17,085 nucleotides of DNA, taken from NCBI GenBank assembly GCA_964643255.1, contig CAZXSM010000048.1, positions 1-17,085 of the forward strand. Reading direction: 5' to 3'. Below are positions 8,425 through 15,855 of this stretch, piece after piece; position 1 is the stretch's first letter; each line of letters opens with the position of its first letter. Source of the stretch: JAAYRG01 sp964643255. GTDB taxonomy: Bacteria; Bacillota; Clostridia; Lachnospirales; Lachnospiraceae. The position numbers were made by a program, and so were the translations under genes. The notes beneath the pieces were generated by a model, which did not search any database, was not told where the DNA came from, and saw only the letters and a program-made list of their open reading frames with translations.

Positions 8425-8440
8425 TTAATATATTATAACA
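8425..8440 (-). promoter_or_regulatory. Candidate tig promoter (extended -10)
   Basis: On the minus strand TGT followed by a perfect TATAAT (8437-8432) forms an extended -10. The -35 region is weak, as is common with extended -10 promoters. Transcription from here would give a leader of about 150 bases before tig. The 8273-8517 gap holds no gene and no recognisable riboswitch; glmM is not followed by a convincing terminator. Confidence 0.55.
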
Positions 8441-8517
8441 TAGCGACTATCTAAATACCATATTAAATTTTTATAGAAATATCGATAAAAAGCCCTTTTC
8501 TCTATGGAGTTTTTAAC

Positions 8518-9864
8518 TTATTCTACAACATATCCCTCTTGTTCCATAACATTATAAACATCTTGCACATATTTGTTACATATGTCGTTAGTTTCCGCCT
8601 CAACCATTATACGCATAACCGGTTCAGTGCCACTTGCCCTAAGTAAAACTCTTCCATCTTCGCCTAGTTCTTTTGATATCTTATCAACTATAGCCTGAAC
8701 TTCTTTATTCTCAATTACAGCACCTTTATCTTCAACTTTTACATTCTTAAGAATTTGTGGATATAAAACAATATCCTTTGTTAAATCTGAAAGCTTCATT
8801 TTCTTTTCTAGCATAACTTCCATCAATCTAAGGGAAGTAAGGATACCGTCACCAGTACTTCCATGCTTACTAAAAATAATATGACCTGATTGTTCTCCTC
8901 CAAGAGAATGACCGTTTTTTAACATATTTTCATAAACGTATTTATCACCAACTTGTGTTTTTTCGTAGTCAATATCATGTTCTTTTAATGCTTTATATAA
9001 GCCTATGTTTGACATAATGGTTGTAACAATAGTGTTATTATTAAGTTCACCACGTTCTTTCATATATAATCCACATATATATATAATCAAGTCACCATCA
9101 ATTATTTTACCCTTATCATCAACGGCTAAACATCTATCTGCATCACCGTCATATGCAAAACCTACATCCAGTTCATTATCTAGTACATATTTTTGCAATA
9201 CATCAATGTGCGTGGATCCACTGTTTTCGTTAATATTTAGACCATTAGGGTTATCGTTAATTACATATGTTTGAGCACCTAGAGCATCAAAAACTCCCTT
9301 AGCTATAGAGAATGCTGCACCATTAGCACAATCTAATCCAACTCTAACATCTTTAAAAGAACGAGTAGCCAAAGAAATCAAATAACCTATATACCTGTTC
9401 CTCCCAATAGCATAATCAGTTGTTTTACCTATATTTTCTCTTTTTGCTAGAGGTATATCCTTGCCTTCATTATCGATATAAGCTTCAATTAAATTTTCAA
9501 CTTCTTCTTCTATTTTTTCACCCTTGCTATTTATAATTTTTATTCCATTATCATAATAAGGATTATGGCTTGCTGATATCATAATTCCACAGTCAAAATT
9601 CTCACTTCTTACAACATAAGAAACACTTGGGGTTGTTGTGACATGGAGTAAGTAAACATCTGCACCACTTGCAGTAAGGCCTGCTACTAATGCATATTCG
9701 AACATATAGCTTGATCTTCTCGTATCTTTTCCTATTACCACTCTTGCTTTATGATTTTGCCCGTAGTAATATCCCAAATAACGTCCAACTTTATATGCAT
9801 GTTCGACAGTTAGATCAACATTCGCCTCTCCTCTAAAACCGTCAGTACCAAAGTATTTACCCAT
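8518..9864 (-). CDS. glmM: Phosphoglucosamine mutase
   Basis: A 448-residue enzyme of the alpha-D-phosphohexomutase family. It interconverts glucosamine-6-phosphate and glucosamine-1-phosphate on the way to UDP-GlcNAc for peptidoglycan. The N-terminus GKYFGTDGFRG is typical of GlmM. The phosphoserine is Ser99 in SASHNP. The metal-binding loop DGDADR is at 239-244, the sugar-binding motif GGEQSGH follows, and the C-terminal phosphate-binding loop is RASGTEPVMRI. These separate it from phosphomannomutases. AAGGAG precedes the ATG. It lies upstream of tig on the same strand, with a promoter-like sequence of its own and the spore-protein terminator just beyond. No glmS gene is present nearby. Confidence 0.97.
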   Translation of the reverse strand: MGKYFGTDGFRGEANVDLTVEHAYKVGRYLGYYYGQNHKARVVIGKDTRRSSYMFEYALVAGLTASGADVYLLHVTTTPSVSYVVRSENFDCGIMISASHNPYYDNGIKIINSKGEKIEEEVENLIEAYIDNEGKDIPLAKRENIGKTTDYAIGRNRYIGYLISLATRSFKDVRVGLDCANGAAFSIAKGVFDALGAQTYVINDNPNGLNINENSGSTHIDVLQKYVLDNELDVGFAYDGDADRCLAVDDKGKIIDGDLIIYICGLYMKERGELNNNTIVTTIMSNIGLYKALKEHDIDYEKTQVGDKYVYENMLKNGHSLGGEQSGHIIFSKHGSTGDGILTSLRLMEVMLEKKMKLSDLTKDIVLYPQILKNVKVEDKGAVIENKEVQAIVDKISKELGEDGRVLLRASGTEPVMRIMVEAETNDICNKYVQDVYNVMEQEGYVVE

Positions 9865-9911
9865 TTTTTTCTCCTTTACAATCTAAATACATTTTATAAA
9901 TTCATTTTTTA

Positions 9912-9940
9912 ATTCTATCATGAATAGCCATAATACGCAA
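9912..9940 (-). promoter_or_regulatory. Candidate glmM promoter
   Basis: On the minus strand TTGCGT (9940-9935), a 17-base spacer and TAGAAT (9917-9912), with TGA directly before the -10, resemble a sigma-A promoter with an extended -10. It lies between the spore-protein terminator and glmM, as expected for an independent glmM transcript. Confidence 0.6.
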
Positions 9941-9951
9941 TATAAAAGAAA

Positions 9952-9995
9952 AAAAAGGAAATCCCACACTATTTATAGTGCGGGATTTCCTTTTT
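9952..9995 (-). terminator. Intrinsic terminator of the spore-protein gene
   Basis: A 19-bp stem (9952-9970 with 9977-9995) with a six-base loop, followed on the minus strand by a run of T residues down to about 9944. The single imperfect pair is a G-U wobble on the minus strand but an A-C mismatch on the plus strand, which fits termination of the SASP transcript rather than anything from the plus strand. Confidence 0.92.
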
Positions 9996-10047
9996 AACTA
10001 TTTCTTATTTAGATACTGATTACCAAATAATTACTGATTTTAATTAA

Positions 10048-10284
10048 TTATAGATTTTGACTATTTTCAGTACCTGCCATTTGCTCTTCTTGTCTTCTTA
10101 TCATACGTCTAACCATTTCTCCACCAACTGAACCGTTTTGAGCACTAGTTAGATCACCATTATAACCTTGTTTTAATGGTACTCCTAATTCAGAAGCTAC
10201 TTCATATTTAAATCTGTTAAGAGCTTCTCTTGCTTGTGGTACTTCAACTCTGTTTCTTCCACTGTTATTATTGTTACTTGCCAT
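10048..10284 (-). CDS. Alpha/beta-type small acid-soluble spore protein
   Basis: A 78-residue protein that coats and protects DNA in the dormant spore and is degraded at germination. Two family signatures are visible: KYEVASELG (26-34), containing the expected germination-protease cut after Glu28, and SAQNGSVGGEMVRRMI near the C-terminus. The first residues are Asn-rich and probably disordered. A strong GGAGGTGGAT site precedes the ATG. It is monocistronic, with its own terminator. Transcription by the forespore factor sigma-G is expected from the family, but I could not find a well-spaced sigma-G promoter upstream. Its presence is the clearest sign that the organism makes spores. Confidence 0.96.
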   Translation of the reverse strand: MASNNNNSGRNRVEVPQAREALNRFKYEVASELGVPLKQGYNGDLTSAQNGSVGGEMVRRMIRRQEEQMAGTENSQNL

Positions 10285-10351
10285 TATAAATCCACCTCCG
10301 TAATAAATATAAACAGTTTCTTTTTTAACGACTTTTATCGTTAGTTGTTCT

Positions 10352-10439
10352 AAGATAAATGATTATAATTCCAAACAATAGATATGATTATTTATATTAA
10401 ATATATATCTCCTTCGTCTAAATCTTTATCATTTATCTT
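10352..10439. repeat. 12-bp perfect inverted repeat with a 64-base interval
   Basis: AAGATAAATGAT (10352-10363) is exactly complementary to ATCATTTATCTT (10428-10439). The interval is AT-rich. It could be a pair of sites for one regulator or the base of a long RNA stem; neither can be decided from sequence alone. Confidence 0.5.
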
Positions 10440-10506
10440 GATAGTATTATTAGCGATAATGGATTAAATTATGATGGTAAGTTGTGGGACTTAAAACCGA
10501 ATGGTT

Positions 10507-10535
10507 TTGATTTACTCGTTTAATAAGTTGATAAT
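10507..10535 (+). promoter_or_regulatory. Candidate promoter of the AGCS transporter gene
   Basis: TTGATT (10507-10512), a 17-base spacer and GATAAT (10530-10535) match the sigma-A consensus in 4 and 5 of 6 positions. The transcript would start near 10542 with a leader of about 68 bases. The preceding dyad (10493-10508) overlaps the -35 and could be an operator. Confidence 0.45.
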
Positions 10536-10609
10536 AGGACATTTGATGTATAAATCACCTCTATATAAACATATATTATAAAAATATATAATGCAGAGAT
10601 AATAAAAAA

Positions 10610-11920
10610 ATGAGCCAAATATTAAATATAATTAAAAATATTAATAATTTTATATGGGGCGTTCCTTTATCATCATTACTTATGGGAACACATTTATTCT
10701 TTACTTTTCGCTTAAGGTTTATTCAAAAAAAAATCTTTAAAGGTATACGTTTATCTATAACACCTAGTGACTCGGAAGAAGGAGAAACTAGTAGGTTTGG
10801 CTCCCTTGCTACAACTCTTGCCGCTACTCTTGGAACAGGCAATATTGTTGGAGTCTCAACAGCTGTAGGTCTAGGAGGACCAGGTGCCATTTTTTGGTGT
10901 TGGATAACTGGCGTTCTTGGAATGGCAACTACATATTCCGAATCTTATCTTAGTGTATTATATCGAGTTAAAAATAAAGATGGTAGTTTCTCCGGTGGTC
11001 CTATGCATGTTCTAGAAAACGGATTAAATTCTAAGTTCTTGGCTAAGATCTATTGTTTTTTTACCCTACTTGCTGCATATGGAGTTGGTTGTTCAACTCA
11101 AGCTAATGCTATTACAGAAACAAGCTCTAGATTGTGGGGATTATCTCCCTACTTAGTAGGCATAATTATTGCTCTAATTACAGGGTTTGCAATAGTTGGC
11201 GGGATTAAATCCATTAGTAATTTATGCAGCAAACTCGTTCCTTTTATGGGCGTTTTTTACTTACTCTTTTGTACTCTTCTTTTGATAATAAATTATGATT
11301 ACATAATTCCTTCTATCAAATTAATAACATCTTCTGCCTTTACACCTAAAGCTGTTACCGGTGGTTTTGTTGGTAGCACAATTAAAACAGCCGCTAGATA
11401 TGGTATTGCAAGAGGACTTTTTACCAATGAGGCAGGTCTTGGAACTGCAGGAATTGCTGCCGCAAGCGCAAAAACAAAAAGTCCTGATGAACAAGCTCTG
11501 GTATCTATGTCCGCAACCTTTTGGGATACTGTAGTAATGTGTGCTATAACCGGCTTAGTTATCACTACAAATATCATGAAAACTCCTAGCTCCATAGAAG
11601 GTTATTCCATAAGTGAATATACAACTGCTGCATTTAATCAAATATCCTATGGTGATACATTACTTGGAATCTCGATTATACTTTTTGCCTTAGCCACTCT
11701 AGTAGGATGGTCATTTTTCGGCGAAAAGGCTGTAGAATACCTTTTTGGAAAAGAAGGTATAAAAACATATCACCTATGTTACATAATCATGATCTTTGTT
11801 GGAGGCATATTACCCTTAGACTTTGTATGGGAAATGACCGATTTTATAAATGCACTTATGATACCTCCAAATTTAATCTCCCTTTGTTTATTATATAAAA
11901 AAATAAAAGTTAAATACTAA
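10610..11920 (+). CDS. Sodium:alanine/glycine symporter (AGCS) family protein
   Basis: A 436-residue integral membrane protein of the alanine-or-glycine:cation symporter family, predicted to import small amino acids with sodium. The family signature is clear at about residues 76-108: GTGNIVGVSTAVGLGGPGAIFW followed by GVLGMATTYSE. Further family features are the conserved GGPMHVLENGL segment and the conserved glycine- and alanine-rich stretch containing FTNEAGLGTAGIAAASAK. Hydrophobic segments run through the protein, about ten in all. The start is the first in-frame ATG and fits the family N-terminus, but no good ribosome binding site precedes it (only a weak AGAGAT). It ends convergently with the DJ-1 gene, sharing four bases. 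The exact substrate cannot be told. Confidence 0.93.
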   Translation: MSQILNIIKNINNFIWGVPLSSLLMGTHLFFTFRLRFIQKKIFKGIRLSITPSDSEEGETSRFGSLATTLAATLGTGNIVGVSTAVGLGGPGAIFWCWITGVLGMATTYSESYLSVLYRVKNKDGSFSGGPMHVLENGLNSKFLAKIYCFFTLLAAYGVGCSTQANAITETSSRLWGLSPYLVGIIIALITGFAIVGGIKSISNLCSKLVPFMGVFYLLFCTLLLIINYDYIIPSIKLITSSAFTPKAVTGGFVGSTIKTAARYGIARGLFTNEAGLGTAGIAAASAKTKSPDEQALVSMSATFWDTVVMCAITGLVITTNIMKTPSSIEGYSISEYTTAAFNQISYGDTLLGISIILFALATLVGWSFFGEKAVEYLFGKEGIKTYHLCYIIMIFVGGILPLDFVWEMTDFINALMIPPNLISLCLLYKKIKVKY

Positions 11921-12468
11921 ACTTTATAAACTATTTCCTCAGCAATATTATCTGAAGTTTCTTTATTTATTAACTTTTCTATAATTGCTAGAGTAAAATC
12001 TATAGCTGTGCCTACTCCGCGACTAGTAATAATATTTCCATCTACAACAACTGAATCTTTGGATAAGATTGCACCTTCTAATTTATCTTCCATCCCTGGA
12101 AAACAAGTTGCCTTTTTATTAATCAGCATTTTGTTTTGTCCTAATATACTTGGTGCAGCACATATAGCTGCAATAAGTTTGTTTTCATCATTAAATGAGC
12201 TTAATAGTTTTATTAAGTCACTATGTTCTGCTAGGTGAGTTGTTCCTGGCATTCCCCCAGGAAGTACCAAGCCATCAACATCCTTATAATCAATTTCATC
12301 AAATAATTTATCTGCTTCTACTGTAATATTATGGGCTCCTGTAATCTTTCTCTTATCCATCACTGATACCATGGTAACATCAACATCAGCTCTCCTTAAT
12401 AAGTCAACTACTGTAAGTCCTTCAACTTCTTCAAATCCATCTGCTAAAAAAACACAAACTTTTAACAT
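11917..12468 (-). CDS. DJ-1/PfpI family protein (DJ-1/YajL type)
   Basis: A 183-residue single-domain protein of the DJ-1/PfpI superfamily, close to the DJ-1/YajL group. Members have been reported as glyoxalases, deglycases or oxidative-stress chaperones; the true activity is debated. The nucleophile is Cys103 in AAICAAPSIL, equivalent to human DJ-1 Cys106. Glu16 in DGFEEVE corresponds to DJ-1 Glu18, and the VLPGGMPG turn (about 68-75) is conserved. Both catalytic residues are present, so it should be active. AAGGGAG precedes the ATG. Only five bases separate it from the upstream AI-2E-family gene, so the two form an operon. Its stop overlaps the stop of the opposing transporter gene. Confidence 0.93.
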   Translation of the reverse strand: MLKVCVFLADGFEEVEGLTVVDLLRRADVDVTMVSVMDKRKITGAHNITVEADKLFDEIDYKDVDGLVLPGGMPGTTHLAEHSDLIKLLSSFNDENKLIAAICAAPSILGQNKMLINKKATCFPGMEDKLEGAILSKDSVVVDGNIITSRGVGTAIDFTLAIIEKLINKETSDNIAEEIVYKV

Positions 12469-12473
12469 AAAAA

Positions 12474-13598
12474 TTACTCCCTTCTTAAATCTTGTTTAGC
12501 TTTTTGACGTCTATTAATATCATTTTTTAATAAAGTGTAAAATACAGATGTAATTGGTACAGCTAATAATACACCTAATGGACCTGCAATTCCACCGCCC
12601 ACAATTATAGATAGTAAAACCCAAATCGCCGGTAATCCAACACTACTTCCCACAACTCTAGGATATATAACATTTCCTTCAAATTGCTGTAATACTACTA
12701 TAAACACAACAAACCAAATGGCCTTAGTAGGCGAAATTAATAAAAGTAACATGAAACTAATAAAGCCACCTATATAGGCACCTACAATAGGTATTAAAGC
12801 TAATACACCAATAATTACACTTATTAATAAAGGATAATCAAATTTAAATATAATCATTCCTATAAAGCATAGAACACCTAATATAATCGCTTCCGTAAAC
12901 TGCCCGATTATATATTTGTTGAAAATATCTACAACAATATTATACACATAAGAAATCTTATCATATACCTTCACTGGCAAATAAGTAGAAAACACTTTTT
13001 TAACATTTCTTATTAGCTTTTCCTTACCTGCAAGAAAATATATAGAAAACACAATAGCAACAAACAAATCAATTATAACTGATATAACACTAGTTGTAAT
13101 AGTAATTATTTGCGATACCACTTCTGAAACACTAGCCATTATTTGATCTACAGATTTATTAATAAAGGCTAGTAAGTCAGATAAATCTATAGGGTCTATT
13201 TCAAAAATTCTGGCAATATTATTAAAGAATCTCTGCAAATTGTCAGTATATATCTCAAGATTAGCTATTAAGCCTTGAACACTTTGAAATAACTGTGGTA
13301 TTATAAAACGAATCAACAAAACAATTATAAGAATAAAAATTGTATATGTTAAGACTATTGATACACCTCTTACAAGATGTTTTTTATTACTTTTAGAATA
13401 TTTATATATAGATCTTTCTATAGCCATACAAGGGGTGTTTAAAATAAATGCCAACCCAATTCCCAAAAAGAATGAAGAAAATAAACCTAATGCTTTCCCA
13501 ATATAACCAACTACAGAATTAAAGTTAATGATAAATAAAATCAAAACTGCAATATAAGTCAAAATACGAATTAAAGTGTTTGTCTTATTGCTTTCCAT
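12474..13598 (-). CDS. AI-2E/PerM family transporter
   Basis: A 374-residue membrane protein of the AI-2E transporter family (PF01594; relatives include TqsA, PerM and YdiK). Members have been linked to export of autoinducer-2 or to sodium/proton exchange; the substrate here is unknown. Two to three membrane segments lie in residues 10-103, followed by a hydrophilic region rich in amphipathic helix (about 104-148) and further segments to the C-terminus. The family's conserved C-terminal part is clear: LIPIVGAYIGG, then GNVIYPRVVGSSVGLP and GPLGVLLAVPITSV. The C-terminus is basic and cytoplasmic. GAGGG precedes the ATG. It is cotranscribed with the DJ-1 gene and divergent from pgsA. Confidence 0.93.
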   Translation of the reverse strand: MESNKTNTLIRILTYIAVLILFIINFNSVVGYIGKALGLFSSFFLGIGLAFILNTPCMAIERSIYKYSKSNKKHLVRGVSIVLTYTIFILIIVLLIRFIIPQLFQSVQGLIANLEIYTDNLQRFFNNIARIFEIDPIDLSDLLAFINKSVDQIMASVSEVVSQIITITTSVISVIIDLFVAIVFSIYFLAGKEKLIRNVKKVFSTYLPVKVYDKISYVYNIVVDIFNKYIIGQFTEAIILGVLCFIGMIIFKFDYPLLISVIIGVLALIPIVGAYIGGFISFMLLLLISPTKAIWFVVFIVVLQQFEGNVIYPRVVGSSVGLPAIWVLLSIIVGGGIAGPLGVLLAVPITSVFYTLLKNDINRRQKAKQDLRRE

Positions 13599-13626
13599 GT
13601 TTTCCCTCTATATTCTTTTATTTTAA

Positions 13627-13655
13627 TATATAATATACACTATACATAAATGCAA
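13627..13655 (-). promoter_or_regulatory. Candidate promoter of the AI-2E/DJ-1 operon
   Basis: On the minus strand TTGCAT (13655-13650), a 17-base spacer and TATATA (13632-13627) lie about 30 bases before the start codon. The -35 is only half matched and the region is very AT-rich, so this is tentative. Confidence 0.3.
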
Positions 13656-13780
13656 TTAGTATACGTGTTTATGATTACTATAATATAGTTTTTTATAAAA
13701 AACAAGAATAGCTTTTTAGACTTTTTTAAGAATTTTATAATAAAATCATTTAATATAAACTATTAATTTATAATCTGTTC

Positions 13781-13789
13781 TGCTATAAT
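13781..13789 (+). promoter_or_regulatory. Candidate pgsA promoter (extended -10)
   Basis: TGC followed by a perfect TATAAT (13784-13789) forms an extended -10, 47 bases before the ATG at 13837. The -35 is weak. A CGGAGAG ribosome binding site lies in between. Confidence 0.55.
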
Positions 13790-13836
13790 TTAATTAATCA
13801 CACAACTACAATAATAAACTGATCGGAGAGTATTTA

Positions 13837-14472
13837 ATGAAACAAAAAGATAATCAAAACACTTTTAAAGAAGAGTTCAACATAACAAAAACAGACTTGT
13901 TATCTATACCTAACATTATATGTTATATAAGATTACTATTAATACCTGTGTTTGTGGTTCTTTACATAAAAGCTGAGACAACTAAGGAATACTTGATTGC
14001 AGGATCTGTTGTTTTAGTAGCTGGCTCTACAGATTTTTTAGATGGTTTCATAGCAAGAAAATATGACATGGTTACAGAGTTTGGTAAGCTACTAGATCCA
14101 GTAGTTGATAAACTAATGCAAGCCGCTTTATTATTTGTCCTGATAATAGAAATTGATTATATGTATATCTTAGCAGCAATATTTTTTATAAAAGAAGTAG
14201 TTATGGCTATCGCTGGTTATATATTTATTAAAAAAGGAAAGAAACTAGATGGTGCAAAATGGTTCGGTAAAGTTTCTACTGCTGTTTTCTACGCTAGCAT
14301 GTTAATTTTAATTATGTTCCCTGGTTTGCATAACACTGTGATTTCTTATTTACTGATGATAATTTGTGGCTTCTTCCTTATATTATCATTTGTACTCTAT
14401 GGTAGGGAATATTACTATATGTATAAAGAAGCAAAAGAAGAAGTTAAAGAGCTTAAAGCAAATAGTAGATGA
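13837..14472 (+). CDS. pgsA: CDP-diacylglycerol--glycerol-3-phosphate 3-phosphatidyltransferase-like protein
   Basis: A 211-residue membrane enzyme of the CDP-alcohol phosphatidyltransferase family, predicted to make phosphatidylglycerol phosphate from CDP-diacylglycerol and glycerol-3-phosphate. The full family motif is present from Asp66 to Asp91: D-x2-DG-x2-AR-x8-G-x3-D-x3-D, with Asp66, Asp69, Asp87 and Asp91 as metal and catalytic residues. The NIICYIRLLLIPVF segment near the N-terminus is typical of PgsA. An N-terminal hydrophilic extension of about 20 residues and a charged C-terminal tail rich in Lys and Glu are seen. Six hydrophobic segments are likely. A related activity, such as a CDP-alcohol transferase with another acceptor, cannot be excluded. 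It is monocistronic and followed by a strong terminator. Confidence 0.85.
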   Translation: MKQKDNQNTFKEEFNITKTDLLSIPNIICYIRLLLIPVFVVLYIKAETTKEYLIAGSVVLVAGSTDFLDGFIARKYDMVTEFGKLLDPVVDKLMQAALLFVLIIEIDYMYILAAIFFIKEVVMAIAGYIFIKKGKKLDGAKWFGKVSTAVFYASMLILIMFPGLHNTVISYLLMIICGFFLILSFVLYGREYYYMYKEAKEEVKELKANSR

Positions 14473-14507
14473 TTGCTTTTTATAATATATGTTTTAGTTT
14501 AAATTTT

Positions 14508-14554
14508 AACCAGCTATGGTAAGATTTTCATCTTCTTACTATAGCTGGTTTTTT
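14508..14554 (+). terminator. Intrinsic terminator of pgsA
   Basis: A 17-bp stem (14508-14524 with 14534-14550), nine-base loop, with one G-U pair on the plus strand, runs directly into six T residues. On the minus strand the same pair is A-C and the T-run is poor, so it serves pgsA and not the opposing ABC operon. Confidence 0.93.
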
Positions 14555-14619
14555 ATTTGTTTACAGATAGATCTATACTGAAATTTAATTTTATTAATAT
14601 AATATAATTAAATTCCTAA

Positions 14620-15855
14620 TTATATAAATAAGTCTCTCTTTTTAAATACGCCAAGGGCTATTAATAAACAAACTATAGTAGTTATAACACTTACTACTAT
14701 TACTGTTACTGGGGTGAATATAGCAATCCCTGTATCACCAATTATTGAACCTGATACAATTTCATCTACATTGTTAAAATGAAGGAAGATTAAATGGGAA
14801 ACTTCTCTATATCTTGAAGACAAACCATAAACAATTGAAGACCCTAATAAAATACTAATACAGATTGTATTAGCTATTACACTCGATCTTGCTACCGTTG
14901 AAACCATAAAAACAAATGCAGTAACTGTAATAATAAGTACTACTTCTAAAACCACCATTCTAAGTATATAATTCCACATAGTAATAAATTCACCGGAACC
15001 AGCCACTCTACTAAAAGATTCATATCCATTATTTATAACCTTCTCAAACTCTAATCCTATTAACATGGGGCTATTTAAATTCCCAAATCCTTTTATTAGT
15101 CCTACAATTAAAAACATTAATATTTGCATTACTAATATGAGAGCCGTTGAACTAAGAGCCATTACAACGAATTTACTTAACAATACTTTGGTTCGTGTCA
15201 CAGGCTGAATAATCAAAAACTTAAAAGTCCCAGGATTATATTCACCAGATACATTATCCGAATTAAATATAATTAAACCAAAAGTTAGAAATGCCGCAGT
15301 AATAGCAATTAAATTGTTATATAAGTAATTGATACCTGTATTTATATAAGGGTCGTCAGGGGATGAGTTAGCGTCTAGGAGTAGCTCTAATCTTTCTATA
15401 TCTTGTTTTAAATAATTAATTTCATCAGATGTTTCTTTTGATATTTTATCCTTGTTTTGCAACTCTTCTATATAAAACTTGTTTTCTTGAATTTGCCTTT
15501 GATAATCAACCCTCCAGTCAATGGGTCCCTCTTCCTTTTGTCTTTTTAATTCTTCTATTTCCTCTTCTAAAGATTCAATGTGTTCTTTAGAATATCCTAT
15601 CTGTTCCTCTATATCTTCTTCATTCATTGCTTCTTCGTTTTTCAATGAATCTAAATATTCCTTTTCGTAACTTATCTGTTCTTCTAGTCTTTCAATCATA
15701 AAATCAGGGTCATTATACGTAAAGTAACTCTCTTCAGCATTTTCTCCTATAATGGCTATTATAACTAACAAGAAAACATACAAGGCAAATATGATTAATG
15801 TTTTTTTCCTAGAAAACAATTTTATAAATTCATTTTTTATTAAACCAGAAAACAT
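14620..15855 (-). CDS. ABC-2 type transporter permease with extracytoplasmic coiled coil
   Basis: A 411-residue membrane subunit of an ABC transporter. Segment one (about 19-37) is followed by some 140 hydrophilic residues, of which about 50-160 are Glu/Lys-rich with strong coiled-coil character. Five more hydrophobic segments follow (about 178-197, 228-254, 298-320, 325-345 and 380-402), giving an ABC-2-like layout. The segment EYNPGTFKFLIIQPVTR after the second membrane pass is typical of the permeases that pair with BcrA-like ATPases. The basic N-terminus places the coiled coil outside the membrane. GGAGG precedes the ATG, which overlaps the ATPase stop (TAATG). No terminator was recognised after it. 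Substrate is unknown; peptide-antibiotic export or detoxification is only an inference. Confidence 0.88.
   Translation of the reverse strand: MFSGLIKNEFIKLFSRKKTLIIFALYVFLLVIIAIIGENAEESYFTYNDPDFMIERLEEQISYEKEYLDSLKNEEAMNEEDIEEQIGYSKEHIESLEEEIEELKRQKEEGPIDWRVDYQRQIQENKFYIEELQNKDKISKETSDEINYLKQDIERLELLLDANSSPDDPYINTGINYLYNNLIAITAAFLTFGLIIFNSDNVSGEYNPGTFKFLIIQPVTRTKVLLSKFVVMALSSTALILVMQILMFLIVGLIKGFGNLNSPMLIGLEFEKVINNGYESFSRVAGSGEFITMWNYILRMVVLEVVLIITVTAFVFMVSTVARSSVIANTICISILLGSSIVYGLSSRYREVSHLIFLHFNNVDEIVSGSIIGDTGIAIFTPVTVIVVSVITTIVCLLIALGVFKKRDLFI

Larger units (their letters stand above)
10285..10609. other. Divergent intergenic region between the spore-protein gene and the AGCS gene
   Basis: A 325-base gap without a convincing gene. 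It holds a perfect 12-bp inverted repeat with arms 64 bases apart (10352-10363 and 10428-10439), a small TAACGA/TCGTTA dyad (10326-10343), a hairpin-forming dyad AAAACC-GAAT-GGTTTT (10493-10508) and a candidate plus-strand promoter (10507-10535). No T-run follows the latter dyad, so it is not an obvious terminator. Confidence 0.6.

Noticed and set aside
4745..8517. CIRCE or CtsR heat-shock operators near lon, clpX, clpP or tig
   Set aside because: No TTAGCACTC/GAGTGCTAA pair and no GGTCAAA-type heptad repeats were seen in the intergenic gaps.
8273..8517. Riboswitch or structured leader before tig
   Set aside because: The stretch is AT-rich with only short dyads (for example around AATACGTATT); no known riboswitch core is recognisable.
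8470..8517. Terminator after glmM
   Set aside because: AAAAGGGCTTTTT looks terminator-like, but its loop would be too small and the neighbouring CTC/GAG pairing is only three bases; not strong enough to call.
10285..10420. Sigma-G promoter for the spore-protein gene
   Set aside because: CATA- and CATTTA-like elements exist upstream, but their spacing is about three bases too long. I could not assign one honestly, although sigma-G control is expected.
11299..11595. Minus-strand open frame inside the AGCS gene
   Set aside because: Antisense to conserved transporter sequence and without a ribosome binding site.
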